This document shows, piece by piece, positions 35,741 to 44,951 of a stretch of DNA of 64,000 bases; position 1 is the stretch's first letter, and each line of letters begins with the position of its first letter. The DNA is from Hymenobacter psychrophilus (GTDB lineage Bacteria > Bacteroidota > Bacteroidia > Cytophagales > Hymenobacteraceae), in NCBI RefSeq assembly GCF_900107135.1, contig NZ_FNOV01000003.1, forward strand, positions 124,001 to 188,000, written 5' to 3'. Under the pieces are notes generated by a model. That model worked only from the letters and a program-made list of their open reading frames with translations. It was not told the origin of the DNA and did not search any database. Made by a program: the position numbers and the translations under genes.

Positions 35741-36046
35741 TCAGACTTTGATTTCAACGTCAACACCGCTGGGCAGCTCCAGCTTCATCAGGGCATCTAC
35801 GGTCTTCGACGAAGTCGAGTAGATGTCAACGAGACGCTTGTAGGTGCAGAGCTGAAATTGCTCCCGGCTCTTCTTGTTCACGTGGGGCGAACGGAGCACG
35901 GTGAACTTCTCTTTTTTAGTGGGCAGGGGAATCGGACCGCTAACGATAGCGCCCGTAGCCTTCACCGCCGTCACAATCTTCTCCGACGATTTGTCCACCA
36001 GGTTGTGGTCGTAGGATTTGAGCTTGATGCGAATTTTCTGATTCAT
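35741..36046 (-). CDS. rpsJ: 30S ribosomal protein S10
   Basis: 101 aa, ATG at 36046. 30S head protein that also partners NusB in antitermination (NusE). Shows [40 protein letters not shown] and [20 protein letters not shown]. It follows fusA by 20 bases and is followed by a terminator, so in this genome it closes the str unit instead of opening the S10 unit. Confidence 0.98.
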   Translation of the reverse strand: MNQKIRIKLKSYDHNLVDKSSEKIVTAVKATGAIVSGPIPLPTKKEKFTVLRSPHVNKKSREQFQLCTYKRLVDIYSTSSKTVDALMKLELPSGVDVEIKV

Positions 36047-36066
36047 GTCGATTAGTGAAAAGCGGG

Positions 36067-38211
36067 TTAGCGGATAGCGTTGCCCTTCTGCTTGGCGATG
36101 ATACCTTCGGCGAGGTTGTTCGGCACCTGGTCGTAGTGCGAGAACGTGAGGGAAGCCGAAGCCCGACCCGACGAGATGGTGCGCAGCGTCGTTACGTAGC
36201 CGAACAGCTCCGACAGCGGAACGTCAGCCTTTATAACGTTGGCACCAGCCTTCGTGTCCATGCCCTTCATAATACCCCGACGACGATTCAGGTCACCCGT
36301 TACCGAGCCGGTGTATTCGTCTGGCGAAACTACTTCTACAGCCATAATAGGCTCCAGCAGTCGCGGACCGGCTTGCTTGCCGGCCTCACGGAAACCACCA
36401 CGGGCGGCGAGTTCGAACGACAGGGCGTCCGAGTCAACGTCGTGGAAGGAACCGTAGTACAGCCGCACGCGCATTCCCTCGATGGGGAAGCCTGCCAATG
36501 GGCCGTTCTTCATCGCCTCTTCGAAGCCTTTCTGAATCGGCGCAATGAATTCGCGGGGGATTACACCACCCGTGATGTCATTGACGAACTCCAGTCCTGG
36601 CTTCTCCGGATCGGTGAGCTTCGGGCCGAGTTCAAACACGATGTCGCCGAATTTACCGCGGCCACCGGTCTGCTTCTTGTAGGTTTCGCGGTGCTCAACG
36701 CTCTTGGTGAGAACCTCCTTGTAGGCTACCATTGGGGCACCCTGGTTGATTTCCACTTTGAACTCGCGACGCATCCGGTCGATGATGATTTCGAGGTGAA
36801 GCTCACCCATGCCCTTGAGAACAGTCTGGCCCGTTTCGGGGTCGGTCTGTACCACCAAGGTGGGGTCTTCCTCCACGAGCTTGGCAATGGCCATGCCCAT
36901 CTTGTCCACGTCAGCCTGCGTTTTCGGCTCGATAGCGTAACCGATAACGGGCTCAGGGAACGACATCGACTCGAGCACGATTGGGTGCTTCTCGTCGCTC
37001 AGCGTATCGCCGGTTTTGATGTCTTTGAAACCCACGCCGGCAGCAATGTCGCCGGCCTGAATCTTGTCGATGGGGTTCTGCTTGTTGGAGTGCATCTGCA
37101 TGAGACGCGAAATCCGCTCCTTCTTGTTCGTGCGGTTGTTGTGCACGTACGAGCCGGCATCCAGCACCCCGCTGTAGCAGCGGAAGAAGCACAGACGGCC
37201 CACGAAGGGGTCGGTGGCAATCTTGAAGGCCAAAGCCGTAAAGGGCTCCGAGTTGTCGGGGTGACGCTCGATTTCCTCCTCCGTATCGGGGTTTTTACCG
37301 ATGATGGGGGGCATGTCAAGCGGCGAGGGCAGGTAGGCCATTACGCCGTCCAGCATCGTCTGTACACCTTTGTTCTTAAAGGCCGAGCCACACATTACGG
37401 GCGAGAACTTCATGTCGATAACCGCCTGGCGGATAACGACCATCATTTCATCGCGGGTAATGGAGTCCGGGTCGTCGAAGAACTTCTCGAGCAAGGCGTC
37501 GTCATACTCGGCAACGCTCTCGATCAGCTTCTGGCGCCACTCGGCAACCGTTTCCACGAGGTCCTCGGGAACCGGGATTTCGTGGAAGGATTTGCCCTGG
37601 GTAGCATCGTCCCAAACGATGGCCTTGCCAGTCAGCAGGTCAACCACACCTTTGAAAGTATCTTCAGCACCGATCGGAATCTGGAGCGGCACGGGGTTAG
37701 CGCCCAGCTTCTCCTTGATTTCGTTTACGGCCTTGAAGAAGTCGGCACCAGCACGGTCCATCTTGTTGACGAAGCAAATGCGGGGCACCTTGTACTTGTC
37801 AGCCTGACGCCATACAGTCTCCGACTGGGGCTCCACACCGGATACGGCGCAGAACAGGGCCACGGCACCGTCGAGCACGCGCAACGAGCGCTCCACCTCT
37901 ACGGTGAAGTCTACGTGGCCGGGGGTGTCAATCAGGTTAATTTTGTACTGCTTGGTGCTTTCTACCGGCTCGCCGTTGGCGTCGGTCGGGTAGTTCCAGA
38001 AGGTAGTAGTAGCGGCCGAGGTAATGGTGATACCCCGCTCCTGCTCCTGCTCCATCCAGTCCATCGTGGCGGCACCTTCGTGCACTTCCCCGATTTTGTG
38101 GGTCTTACCGGTATAATAGAGAATACGCTCCGACGTGGTGGTTTTACCGGCGTCGATGTGCGCCATAATCCCGATGTTCCGGAGGTATTGCAGATCTTGA
38201 TTTACAGCCAT
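36067..38211 (-). CDS. fusA: Elongation factor G
   Basis: 714 aa from the ATG at 38211 ([20 protein letters not shown]); the frame upstream to 38283 reads through an intergenic repeat. EF-G drives GTP-dependent translocation. GTPase motifs: AHIDAGKTT (17-25), the switch [15 protein letters not shown], and [10 protein letters not shown]; then domains II-V, including [18 protein letters not shown] and [15 protein letters not shown]. Full length; no internal frameshift. Confidence 0.99.
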   Translation of the reverse strand: MAVNQDLQYLRNIGIMAHIDAGKTTTSERILYYTGKTHKIGEVHEGAATMDWMEQEQERGITITSAATTTFWNYPTDANGEPVESTKQYKINLIDTPGHVDFTVEVERSLRVLDGAVALFCAVSGVEPQSETVWRQADKYKVPRICFVNKMDRAGADFFKAVNEIKEKLGANPVPLQIPIGAEDTFKGVVDLLTGKAIVWDDATQGKSFHEIPVPEDLVETVAEWRQKLIESVAEYDDALLEKFFDDPDSITRDEMMVVIRQAVIDMKFSPVMCGSAFKNKGVQTMLDGVMAYLPSPLDMPPIIGKNPDTEEEIERHPDNSEPFTALAFKIATDPFVGRLCFFRCYSGVLDAGSYVHNNRTNKKERISRLMQMHSNKQNPIDKIQAGDIAAGVGFKDIKTGDTLSDEKHPIVLESMSFPEPVIGYAIEPKTQADVDKMGMAIAKLVEEDPTLVVQTDPETGQTVLKGMGELHLEIIIDRMRREFKVEINQGAPMVAYKEVLTKSVEHRETYKKQTGGRGKFGDIVFELGPKLTDPEKPGLEFVNDITGGVIPREFIAPIQKGFEEAMKNGPLAGFPIEGMRVRLYYGSFHDVDSDALSFELAARGGFREAGKQAGPRLLEPIMAVEVVSPDEYTGSVTGDLNRRRGIMKGMDTKAGANVIKADVPLSELFGYVTTLRTISSGRASASLTFSHYDQVPNNLAEGIIAKQKGNAIR

Positions 38212-38220
38212 TTTTTCAAT

Positions 38221-38309
38221 AAGTGAATGAGTGAATAGGTGAATGAGTGAGAAGAGTGAATAGTTCAGTTGCTGAACGGCCACTCAGTCACTCATTCGCT
38301 CATTCAAGC
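38221..38309. repeat. Inverted repeat of GTGAATGAGTGA units (family B)
   Basis: The gap between rpsG and fusA is filled by near-repeats of GTGAATGAGTGA (left half) and their complement CACTCATTCGC (right half), closing on a GTTCAG/CTGAAC stem at 38263-38277. A closely similar element is at 54177-54251. Confidence 0.8.
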
Positions 38310-38310
38310 C

Positions 38311-38778
38311 TTAGAAACGGAAGTGCGAGAAGGCCTTGTTGGCTTCGGCCATCCGGTGGGTGTCGTCCTTTTTCTTGACGGCAGCACCTTCACCCTTAGC
38401 GGCAGCAATGATTTCGCCAGCCAGCTTGTCCTTCATTGTCTTCTCACCACGACGACGAGCGTACTGAATCAGCCACTTCGAACCAACGGCAATGCGACGG
38501 TCGGGGCGAACTTCAATCGGAACCTGGAAGGTAGCACCACCTACGCGGCGGCTCTTTACTTCCACGGTCGGCATCACGTTGTTGAGGGCTTTGCGCCACA
38601 TCTCCACGCCGCTTTCCTTGGTCCGCTCCTCTACCAGCTCGCAGGCATCGTAGAAAATGGTGTAGGCCAGGTTTTTCTTTCCGTCATACATCATGTAGTT
38701 GACGAAACGGGTTACCAGCGTCTCCTTGTACTTGGGGTCGGGCAGGAGGATGCGCTTCTTTGGTTTTGACTTTCTCAT
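38311..38778 (-). CDS. rpsG: 30S ribosomal protein S7
   Basis: 155 aa, ATG at 38778. Primary head-assembly protein contacting the E-site tRNA. Shows [60 protein letters not shown] and [20 protein letters not shown]. Normal length; follows rpsL. Confidence 0.98.
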   Translation of the reverse strand: MRKSKPKKRILLPDPKYKETLVTRFVNYMMYDGKKNLAYTIFYDACELVEERTKESGVEMWRKALNNVMPTVEVKSRRVGGATFQVPIEVRPDRRIAVGSKWLIQYARRRGEKTMKDKLAGEIIAAAKGEGAAVKKKDDTHRMAEANKAFSHFRF

Positions 38779-38864
38779 GAGAGTAGAAATGGGTTGATGT
38801 AGCGGGAAAGTGGGATAAGAACCATGTGCTATCCAGCACTTCGCACTACCTCACCCGGCTTCAA

Positions 38865-39287
38865 TTACTTTTTCTTCTTAGCGGGAGCACCTTTAGCGGC
38901 CGCGGCTGCCTGACCGGGCTTGGGGCGCTTGGCACCGTACTTCGAGCGACGCTGGGTACGGCCGTTTACACCGGCAGTATCAAGGGCACCGCGAATGATG
39001 TGGTAACGCACGCCGGGAAGGTCTTTCACCCGTCCGCCGCGAATCAGCACGATGCTGTGCTCCTGCAGGTTGTGGCCTTCGCCAGGGATGTAAGCGTTTA
39101 CTTCTTTGCCGTTGGTGAGGCGCACGCGGGCGACCTTACGCATAGCCGAGTTTGGCTTCTTGGGCGTGGTGGTGTACACCCGGGTGCAAACGCCGCGGCG
39201 CTGCGGGCACGAATCAAGGGCCGGCGACTTCGACTTCGTCGTCAGTTTTTCGCGGCCTTTTCGTACTAACTGGTTGATAGTAGGCAT
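38865..39287 (-). CDS. rpsL: 30S ribosomal protein S12
   Basis: 140 aa, ATG at 39287. Decoding-centre protein. Shows [40 protein letters not shown], the streptomycin-region Lys in TPKKPNS and [20 protein letters not shown]. The C-terminus carries an extra Ala/Lys-rich stretch ([13 protein letters not shown]) compared with E. coli. First gene of the str unit, with a good promoter match upstream. Confidence 0.98.
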   Translation of the reverse strand: MPTINQLVRKGREKLTTKSKSPALDSCPQRRGVCTRVYTTTPKKPNSAMRKVARVRLTNGKEVNAYIPGEGHNLQEHSIVLIRGGRVKDLPGVRYHIIRGALDTAGVNGRTQRRSKYGAKRPKPGQAAAAAKGAPAKKKK

Positions 39288-39337
39288 TTACGGAATTGGT
39301 TTGTCCAGGGAGGGTTCTCTCCCAAAAATTAGGCTTG

Positions 39338-39369
39338 CAAAGGTAGAAAAGTTGCGGACCAATAGCAAA
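39338..39369 (-). promoter_or_regulatory. Promoter of the rpsL unit (-33 TTTG, -7 TACCTTTG)
   Basis: On the minus strand TTTG (39366-39369) and TACCTTTG (39338-39345) are 20 bases apart, close to the Bacteroidota consensus TTG-N19/20-TAnnTTTG. The predicted start lies about 45 bases before rpsL. Confidence 0.75.
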
Positions 39370-39502
39370 CGAGTTGAGATAGTTTGTTTTAGGAAGCCGC
39401 GTGCACGCTGCAGGAAGGTCCTGCTAACAGGTTCCTAAACACGGCCACGGCTTCGACCACTACAGTAGAAGCCGGGCCGGCTGTCTTCCGTTCAATAAGG
39501 AA

Positions 39503-39850
39503 CTACGCCTCCCCCATCGTACCGCCGAAACCCATTGGGTAAGCGGGCGTGTCCTGCTGGGCTTTGATGGAGCCGTTAGCCTGCTCGAACCGTTCGATGT
39601 TCTCGGCCAGGGCTGCCTGCAGGCGCTTGGCGTGCTCGGGCGTGAGGATGATGCGCGACTTTACTTTCGCCTTAGGCACCCCCGGCATCAGCCGGATAAA
39701 GTCAATCACGAATTCGCTGCTGCTGTGCGCAATCATGGCCAGATTAGCGTACTCGCCCTCGGCCATTTCCTCCGACAGCTCAATGTTGATGGCGTTCGGG
39801 TCCTGCGGCTGAGCCGCGTCGGTGTTCTGAGGTTCGGTGGGTTGGTTCAT
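39503..39850 (-). CDS. DUF3467 domain-containing protein
   Basis: 115 aa, ATG at 39850. The DUF3467 core (about 20-100) shows INIELSEEMAEGEYANLAMI, AHSSSEFVIDFIRLMPGVPK and RIILTPEHAKRLQAALAENI; the ends are polar and low in complexity. The domain's function is unknown. In many Bacteroidota this gene follows rpoC directly; here a small membrane-protein gene and the rpoC terminator lie between them. Cytoplasmic by sequence. Confidence 0.93.
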   Translation of the reverse strand: MNQPTEPQNTDAAQPQDPNAINIELSEEMAEGEYANLAMIAHSSSEFVIDFIRLMPGVPKAKVKSRIILTPEHAKRLQAALAENIERFEQANGSIKAQQDTPAYPMGFGGTMGEA

Positions 39851-39972
39851 TTATTTTAAGAATGAAAAAGTTAATCCGTATTACCAGCAACTCACTTGTG
39901 GCTACACTTAGATGATGTAGTACACTAGCACTGTCACAAGCAAACTTTACTCATCGGTATGCTACTGTCTTG

Positions 39973-40203
39973 CTATCTGTGATTGCTACGTTTTACTCGG
40001 AGATGCCTAAACCATTTGACAGTCATAGAAACCAACCACAATTGGAGAGGTATCAATAACCCGTATGCTACTAATTCCTGCTTAGGAACATTGCCTTTGA
40101 AAAGTGACAAAACGAGAACAAATAGGAGCGTGAAGCAGGCAAAGCTTATTGATATTCCTGCTATAACAGTTGCTACTAATGCAATGCTTGTTAGTGCTTT
40201 CAT
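39973..40203 (-). CDS. Small two-helix membrane protein of unknown function
   Basis: 76 aa from the ATG at 40203 (MKALTSIALVATVIAGISIS). The frame is open to 40266, but that part overlaps the rpoC terminator, so the later start is preferred. Two hydrophobic segments (about 4-33 and 43-62) and a basic C-terminus (KWFRHLRVKRSNHR) predict an inner-membrane hairpin protein. No family recognised. Local base composition is clearly more AT-rich than the flanking genes, suggesting a recent insertion or weak constraint. Confidence 0.6.
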   Translation of the reverse strand: MKALTSIALVATVIAGISISFACFTLLFVLVLSLFKGNVPKQELVAYGLLIPLQLWLVSMTVKWFRHLRVKRSNHR

Positions 40204-40221
40204 CAGTGTAAAGTAAATGAA

Positions 40222-40253
40222 AAACCCCAGCCGAATCACTCCGGCTGGGGTTT
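40222..40253 (-). terminator. Intrinsic terminator of rpoC
   Basis: AAACCCCAGCCG and CGGCTGGGGTTT form a perfect 12-bp stem with an 8-base loop; on the minus strand TT and then CATTT follow. It is 22 bases past the rpoC stop. Confidence 0.92.
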
Positions 40254-40275
40254 CTCTTTTACTCACTTCCGCAAA

Positions 40276-43200
40276 TTACTCTGCCGAAACTTCGCGCTTG
40301 GCGCGCGATGGGCGCTTCACAGGAGCGGCAGCCTCTTCGGCTTTGGCGGCCTGGGCAGCTTCCATCTCTTCCTTCGAGCCCACAATCTGGCGGGTGTACT
40401 CGCGCAGACCGGTACCGGCCGGGATGAGGTGACCCACAATCACGTTCTCCTTGAGGCCCAGCAGCTCGTCGGCCTTGCCACGGATGGCGGCTTCCGAGAG
40501 CACCTTGGTCGTCTCCTGGAAGGAAGCGGCCGAGATGAACGACTGGGTGCCCAACGAGGCCTGGGTGATACCCTGGAGGGTAGGACGGGAAACCGAAGGC
40601 TGGGCGTCGCGCACTTCCACGAGTTGCAGGTCGCGGCGGCGCAGGCTGCTGTTCTCGTCGCGCAGGCGGCGAGCCGTGACAATCTGGCCGGGCTTGAAGT
40701 TGCTCGAATCACCGGCAGTGGTTACCACTTTCATGTCGATGATGGTATCGTTCTCTTCCATGAAGATAATCTTGTCGATTACCTGATGTTCGAGGAACGA
40801 CGTGTCACCGGCGTCGAGGATAACTACTTTCTGCATCATCTGGCGAACAACCACCTCGATGTGCTTATCGTTGATTTTCACACCCTGCAAGCGGTATACT
40901 TCCTGAATCTCGTTCACGAGGTACTCCTGCACAGCGCCCGGACCCTGAATGCTCAGGATGTCGGAAGGCGTAATGGCGCCATCCGAGAGCGGCGCACCGG
41001 CCCGGATGAAGTCGTTGTCCTGCACCAGAATGTGCTTGGACAGCGGCACCATGTACTTCTTCTTGACGCCGTCTTTCGACTCGACAAAGATTTCCCGGTT
41101 ACCACGCTTCACGGTGCCGTAGGTTACTACGCCATCGATTTCGGCCACTACGGCTGGGTTCGACGGGTTGCGGGCCTCGAAGAGCTCCGTAACGCGGGGC
41201 AGACCACCGGTAATGTCGCGGGTTTTGCCCACGGCACGCGGAATTTTGGCCAGAATCTGGCCGGCCTTGATTTTCTGGCCGTTCTCCACGTTCAGGTGGG
41301 AACCTACCGGAATGCTGTAACCCTTCTGCCCCTCCTCGTCGCCCTTTTTGCCGGGGCGCACGATGATGGCGGGGTTCTGGTCCTTGGCCGACTTCGATTC
41401 GATAATCACCTTCTCGCGGTGACCCGTCTGCTCATCCGACTCCTCGCGGTAGGTAACACCTTCCGTGATGGCATCATACTGAATGGTACCATCAAACTCG
41501 GCCAGAATAACGGCGTTGTAGGGGTCCCAGTTGTTGAGCTCCTGGCCTTTCTCCACCTCCTGGCCCTCTTTCACGAGCAGGAACGAGCCGTAAGGCACGT
41601 GGTTGGAGATGAACACCTTGCGGGTGTCCTTGTCCACAATGCGGATTTCGCCCGAGCGACCCATTACCACGTTCACGGCCTCGCCATCGGCGCCGGCCGT
41701 TTCTACGGTGCGGATATCCTCGAACTCCACCACACCCGCAAACTTGGCGCGGATGCTGGCTTCTACGGCAATGTTGGAGGCCGTACCACCTACGTGGAAG
41801 GTACGCAACGTAAGCTGGGTACCGGGCTCGCCAATCGACTGAGCGGCAATTACGCCTACTGCCTCACCGCGCTGGACCATGCGGCCCGACGACAGGTTAC
41901 GACCGTAGCACTTGGCGCAGATACCGCGCTTGCTCTCGCAGGTCAACACAGAGCGAATCTCCACCGACTCGATGCTGGTAGCATCAACGCGGCGGGTAAT
42001 CTCCTCGGTGATTTCATCGCCGGCCGTCAGGATAACCTCTTCTGTGAGCGGGTCGATGATATCATGCACAGCCACGCGACCCAGGATGCGCTCGGCCAGT
42101 GGCTCCACGATATCCTCGTTGTCTTTCAGGGCGAAGGTTTCGATACCACGCAACGTGCCGCAATCGGGCTCGTTTACGATAACGTCCTGCGATACGTCTA
42201 CCAGACGACGGGTCAGGTAGCCGGCGTCGGCCGTTTTCAGAGCGGTGTCGGCAAGACCTTTCCGGGCACCGTGGGTCGAGATGAAGTACTCGATTACGTC
42301 CAGGCCTTCTTTGAAGTTGGACAGAATCGGGTTCTCAATAATCTCGCCTACCGAGCCCTGAAGCGACTTCTGCGGCTTGGCCATCAGGCCCCGCATACCG
42401 CCGAGCTGACGAATCTGCTCGCGCGAACCCCGGGCACCGGAGTGCATCATCATGTAAATCGAGTTGAAGCCCTGGTCCTCCTTTTCGAGGCGGCCCATGA
42501 GGGTTTCAGTGATTTGGTTGTTGATACGCGTCCAGATATCAATAACGGCGTTGTAACGCTCGTTGTCGGTAATCAGACCCATCTGGTAGTTCTGGGTTAC
42601 CGCGGCTACGTCGGCCTGCGCCTGCTTCACCAGTTCATCCTTCTCCTTGGGAATCTGGATGTCACCCAAGCCCATCGACAGACCACCTTTGTAAGCCGAC
42701 TGGAAGCCCAGCGTCTTGATGTCATCGAGGAATTGGGCCGTGCGGGCCATGCCCGTACGCTTGAACACCAGCGAGATAATCTGCTGGAGCTTCTTCTTGG
42801 TCAGCAGTTCATCAACGAAACCTACTTCGCGGGGTACGAGCTGGTTGAAGAGCACGCGGCCGGCAACGGTTTCGATGATTTTCGTTACGAGGTTATCGTC
42901 CTCATCCCGAATCTCAGCCCGAACCTTGATGTAGGCATGCTTCGAGAGCTGGCCTTCGTTGAGGGCAATGACAACTTCCTCGTCGGAATAGAACACCCGG
43001 CCTTCGCCCTGGATGCTCTCGCCTTCGGTGCTGCGCTTGCCTTTGGTTACGTAGTACAGACCCAGAACCATGTCCTGCGACGGTACCGCGATGGGCGCGC
43101 CGTTAGCGGGGTTCAGGATGTTGTGCGAGGCCAGCATGAGCATGGAGGCTTCCAGGATAGCAGCCGGGCCCAGGGGCACGTGCACAGCCATCTGGTCACC

Positions 43201-44628
43201 GTCGAAGTCAGCGTTGAAAGCCGTACAAACGAGCGGGTGCAGCTGGATAGCCTTGCCCTCGATGAGGCGCGGCTGGAACGCCTGGATACCCAGACGGTGA
43301 AGCGTTGGAGCCCGGTTGAGCAATACTGGATGGCCTTTCAGCACGTTCTCCAGGATGTCCCAGACAACGGCGTCCTTGCGGTCCACGATTTTCTTGGCCG
43401 ACTTTACCGTTTTCACAATACCGCGCTCGATGAGCTTGCGGATGATGAACGGTTTGAACAGCTCGGCCGCCATGTTCTTGGGCAAGCCGCACTCGTGCAG
43501 CTTCAGCTCGGGGCCTACCACGATAACCGAACGACCGGAATAGTCGACACGCTTACCGAGCAGGTTCTGACGGAAGCGGCCCTGCTTGCCTTTCAGCATA
43601 TCGGACAGCGACTTCAGGGCGCGGTTGCCTTCGGCGCGCACGGCATTCACCTTACGCGAGTTGTCGAAGAGCGAATCCACAGCTTCCTGCAGCATGCGCT
43701 TCTCGTTCCGCAGAATCACCTCAGGAGCCTTGATTTCAATCAGGCGCTTGAGGCGGTTGTTGCGAATGATAACGCGACGGTACAGGTCGTTCAGGTCGGA
43801 AGTAGCGAAACGGCCACCATCAAGTGGAACGAGCGGGCGCAATTCCGGCGGAATAACAGGTACCATGCGGATAACCATCCACTCGGGCTTGTTCTCCACG
43901 CGGGTTGCGGCGTCACGGAAGGCTTCTACCACACGCAGACGCTTCAATGCTTCAGCCTTACGCTGCTGCGAAGTTTCGGTAGCAGCAGAATCGCGCAGCG
44001 AGTAGCTCAACTCATCAAGGTTGATGCGCTCGAGCAGCATTTGCAGCGCCTCGGCACCCATGCGGGCGATGAACTTGTTGGGGTCATCGTTCGGCAGCAT
44101 CTGGTTCTCGCGGGGGAGCTTGTCGATGATGTCGAGGTATTCGTCTTCGGTCAGGAAGTCGAGCTGCTGCACACCTTCCTCGGCCAGAGTACCTGGCTGA
44201 ACAACGGCGTAGCGCTCGTAATAGATGATTTGGTCGAGCTTCTTGGTGGGCAGGCCCAGCAAATAACCGATTTTGTTGGGCAGCGACTTGAAGTACCAGA
44301 TATGCGCCACGGGCACTACCAATTCGATGTGGCCCATCCGCTCCCGGCGAACTTTCTTCTCGGTCACCTCCACGCCGCAACGGTCGCAGATGATACCCTT
44401 ATAACGGATGCGCTTGTATTTACCGCAATGGCACTCCCAATCCTTTACAGGACCGAAAATCCGCTCGCAGAACAAGCCGCCCATCTCGGGCTTGTACGTC
44501 CGGTAGTTGATAGTCTCAGGCTTGATCACCTCGCCGTTCGACCGCTCCAGAATGGATTCGGGCGAGGCTAGCGAAATGGTCACTTTCGAGAAGTCCTGGA
44601 CCAGTTTCTTGTTTTTTGCAAACGCCAT
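40276..44628 (-). CDS. rpoC: DNA-directed RNA polymerase subunit beta'
   Basis: 1450 aa, ATG at 44628. Catalytic large subunit of RNA polymerase. N-terminal zinc ribbon with Cys66, Cys68, Cys81 and Cys84 ([19 protein letters not shown]), active-site [12 protein letters not shown] holding the Mg-binding Asp triad, bridge-helix/trigger-loop region with [19 protein letters not shown], and the second zinc site [15 protein letters not shown]. Full length. Separated from rpoB by an unusually long 323-base gap and ended by a strong terminator. Confidence 0.99.
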   Translation of the reverse strand: MAFAKNKKLVQDFSKVTISLASPESILERSNGEVIKPETINYRTYKPEMGGLFCERIFGPVKDWECHCGKYKRIRYKGIICDRCGVEVTEKKVRRERMGHIELVVPVAHIWYFKSLPNKIGYLLGLPTKKLDQIIYYERYAVVQPGTLAEEGVQQLDFLTEDEYLDIIDKLPRENQMLPNDDPNKFIARMGAEALQMLLERINLDELSYSLRDSAATETSQQRKAEALKRLRVVEAFRDAATRVENKPEWMVIRMVPVIPPELRPLVPLDGGRFATSDLNDLYRRVIIRNNRLKRLIEIKAPEVILRNEKRMLQEAVDSLFDNSRKVNAVRAEGNRALKSLSDMLKGKQGRFRQNLLGKRVDYSGRSVIVVGPELKLHECGLPKNMAAELFKPFIIRKLIERGIVKTVKSAKKIVDRKDAVVWDILENVLKGHPVLLNRAPTLHRLGIQAFQPRLIEGKAIQLHPLVCTAFNADFDGDQMAVHVPLGPAAILEASMLMLASHNILNPANGAPIAVPSQDMVLGLYYVTKGKRSTEGESIQGEGRVFYSDEEVVIALNEGQLSKHAYIKVRAEIRDEDDNLVTKIIETVAGRVLFNQLVPREVGFVDELLTKKKLQQIISLVFKRTGMARTAQFLDDIKTLGFQSAYKGGLSMGLGDIQIPKEKDELVKQAQADVAAVTQNYQMGLITDNERYNAVIDIWTRINNQITETLMGRLEKEDQGFNSIYMMMHSGARGSREQIRQLGGMRGLMAKPQKSLQGSVGEIIENPILSNFKEGLDVIEYFISTHGARKGLADTALKTADAGYLTRRLVDVSQDVIVNEPDCGTLRGIETFALKDNEDIVEPLAERILGRVAVHDIIDPLTEEVILTAGDEITEEITRRVDATSIESVEIRSVLTCESKRGICAKCYGRNLSSGRMVQRGEAVGVIAAQSIGEPGTQLTLRTFHVGGTASNIAVEASIRAKFAGVVEFEDIRTVETAGADGEAVNVVMGRSGEIRIVDKDTRKVFISNHVPYGSFLLVKEGQEVEKGQELNNWDPYNAVILAEFDGTIQYDAITEGVTYREESDEQTGHREKVIIESKSAKDQNPAIIVRPGKKGDEEGQKGYSIPVGSHLNVENGQKIKAGQILAKIPRAVGKTRDITGGLPRVTELFEARNPSNPAVVAEIDGVVTYGTVKRGNREIFVESKDGVKKKYMVPLSKHILVQDNDFIRAGAPLSDGAITPSDILSIQGPGAVQEYLVNEIQEVYRLQGVKINDKHIEVVVRQMMQKVVILDAGDTSFLEHQVIDKIIFMEENDTIIDMKVVTTAGDSSNFKPGQIVTARRLRDENSSLRRRDLQLVEVRDAQPSVSRPTLQGITQASLGTQSFISAASFQETTKVLSEAAIRGKADELLGLKENVIVGHLIPAGTGLREYTRQIVGSKEEMEAAQAAKAEEAAAPVKRPSRAKREVSAE

Positions 44629-44951
44629 GTAGGAAAGCTGTTAGCTGTTGGCTGTTTATCTGTCAGGGAAAATCCGCGCCGCTTAAGCGAGGCGGAAATA
44701 CCATAACAGCTCGACTCTGCTAAAAGTGCTCTGCCAGTCGGATAGGTACGCCGGGCAGTAGATTTTCGTCAGGTCTGATGGGTAACCACTCCGGCTTTAG
44801 CAAACCGAAGCTTAGTGCAGCCCTTCCCGCCGGGCTTAGTTGTCGTGCTGACCATATCTCGGCACGACGCCGGTGGCGGATTGGGCCACTCCTTTATATC
44901 CGAAGCGGGAGCTGCTACCGGCAAACCGGCGGCAGCTCCCTTTCCGAATAC
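44629..44951. other. Long rpoB-rpoC intergenic region
   Basis: This 323-base gap holds no credible gene. Next to the rpoB stop is a strong hairpin (44907-44940). The middle has smaller GC-rich self-complementary pieces (for example GTCGTGC/GCACGAC around 44840-44873). I found no TAnnTTTG box for rpoC. rpoB and rpoC are usually closely spaced, so the gap may hold processing or attenuation signals. Confidence 0.6.
44907..44940 (-). other. Strong hairpin after rpoB
   Basis: GGGAGCTGC (44907-44915) pairs with GCAGCTCCC (44932-44940), and an inner CCGG/CCGG stem closes a CAAA loop. It is 11 bases past the rpoB stop. No T-run follows on the minus strand, so it may be an attenuator or RNA-processing site rather than a terminator. 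Confidence 0.7.

Noticed and set aside
36055..38226. Long plus-strand open frame (about 720 codons) opposite fusA
   Set aside because: It mirrors the fusA coding frame; GC-rich codon bias leaves the complementary strand open. The translation matches no protein family and the fusA sense frame is unambiguous.
38221..38309. CRISPR-like array suggested by the GTGAATGAGTGA near-repeats
   Set aside because: Repeats are too short, there are no unique spacers of constant length, and the arrangement is palindromic, not direct.
40429..44571. Very long plus-strand open frame (about 1380 codons) opposite rpoC
   Set aside because: Same shadow effect opposite a highly conserved essential gene; no domain is recognisable.
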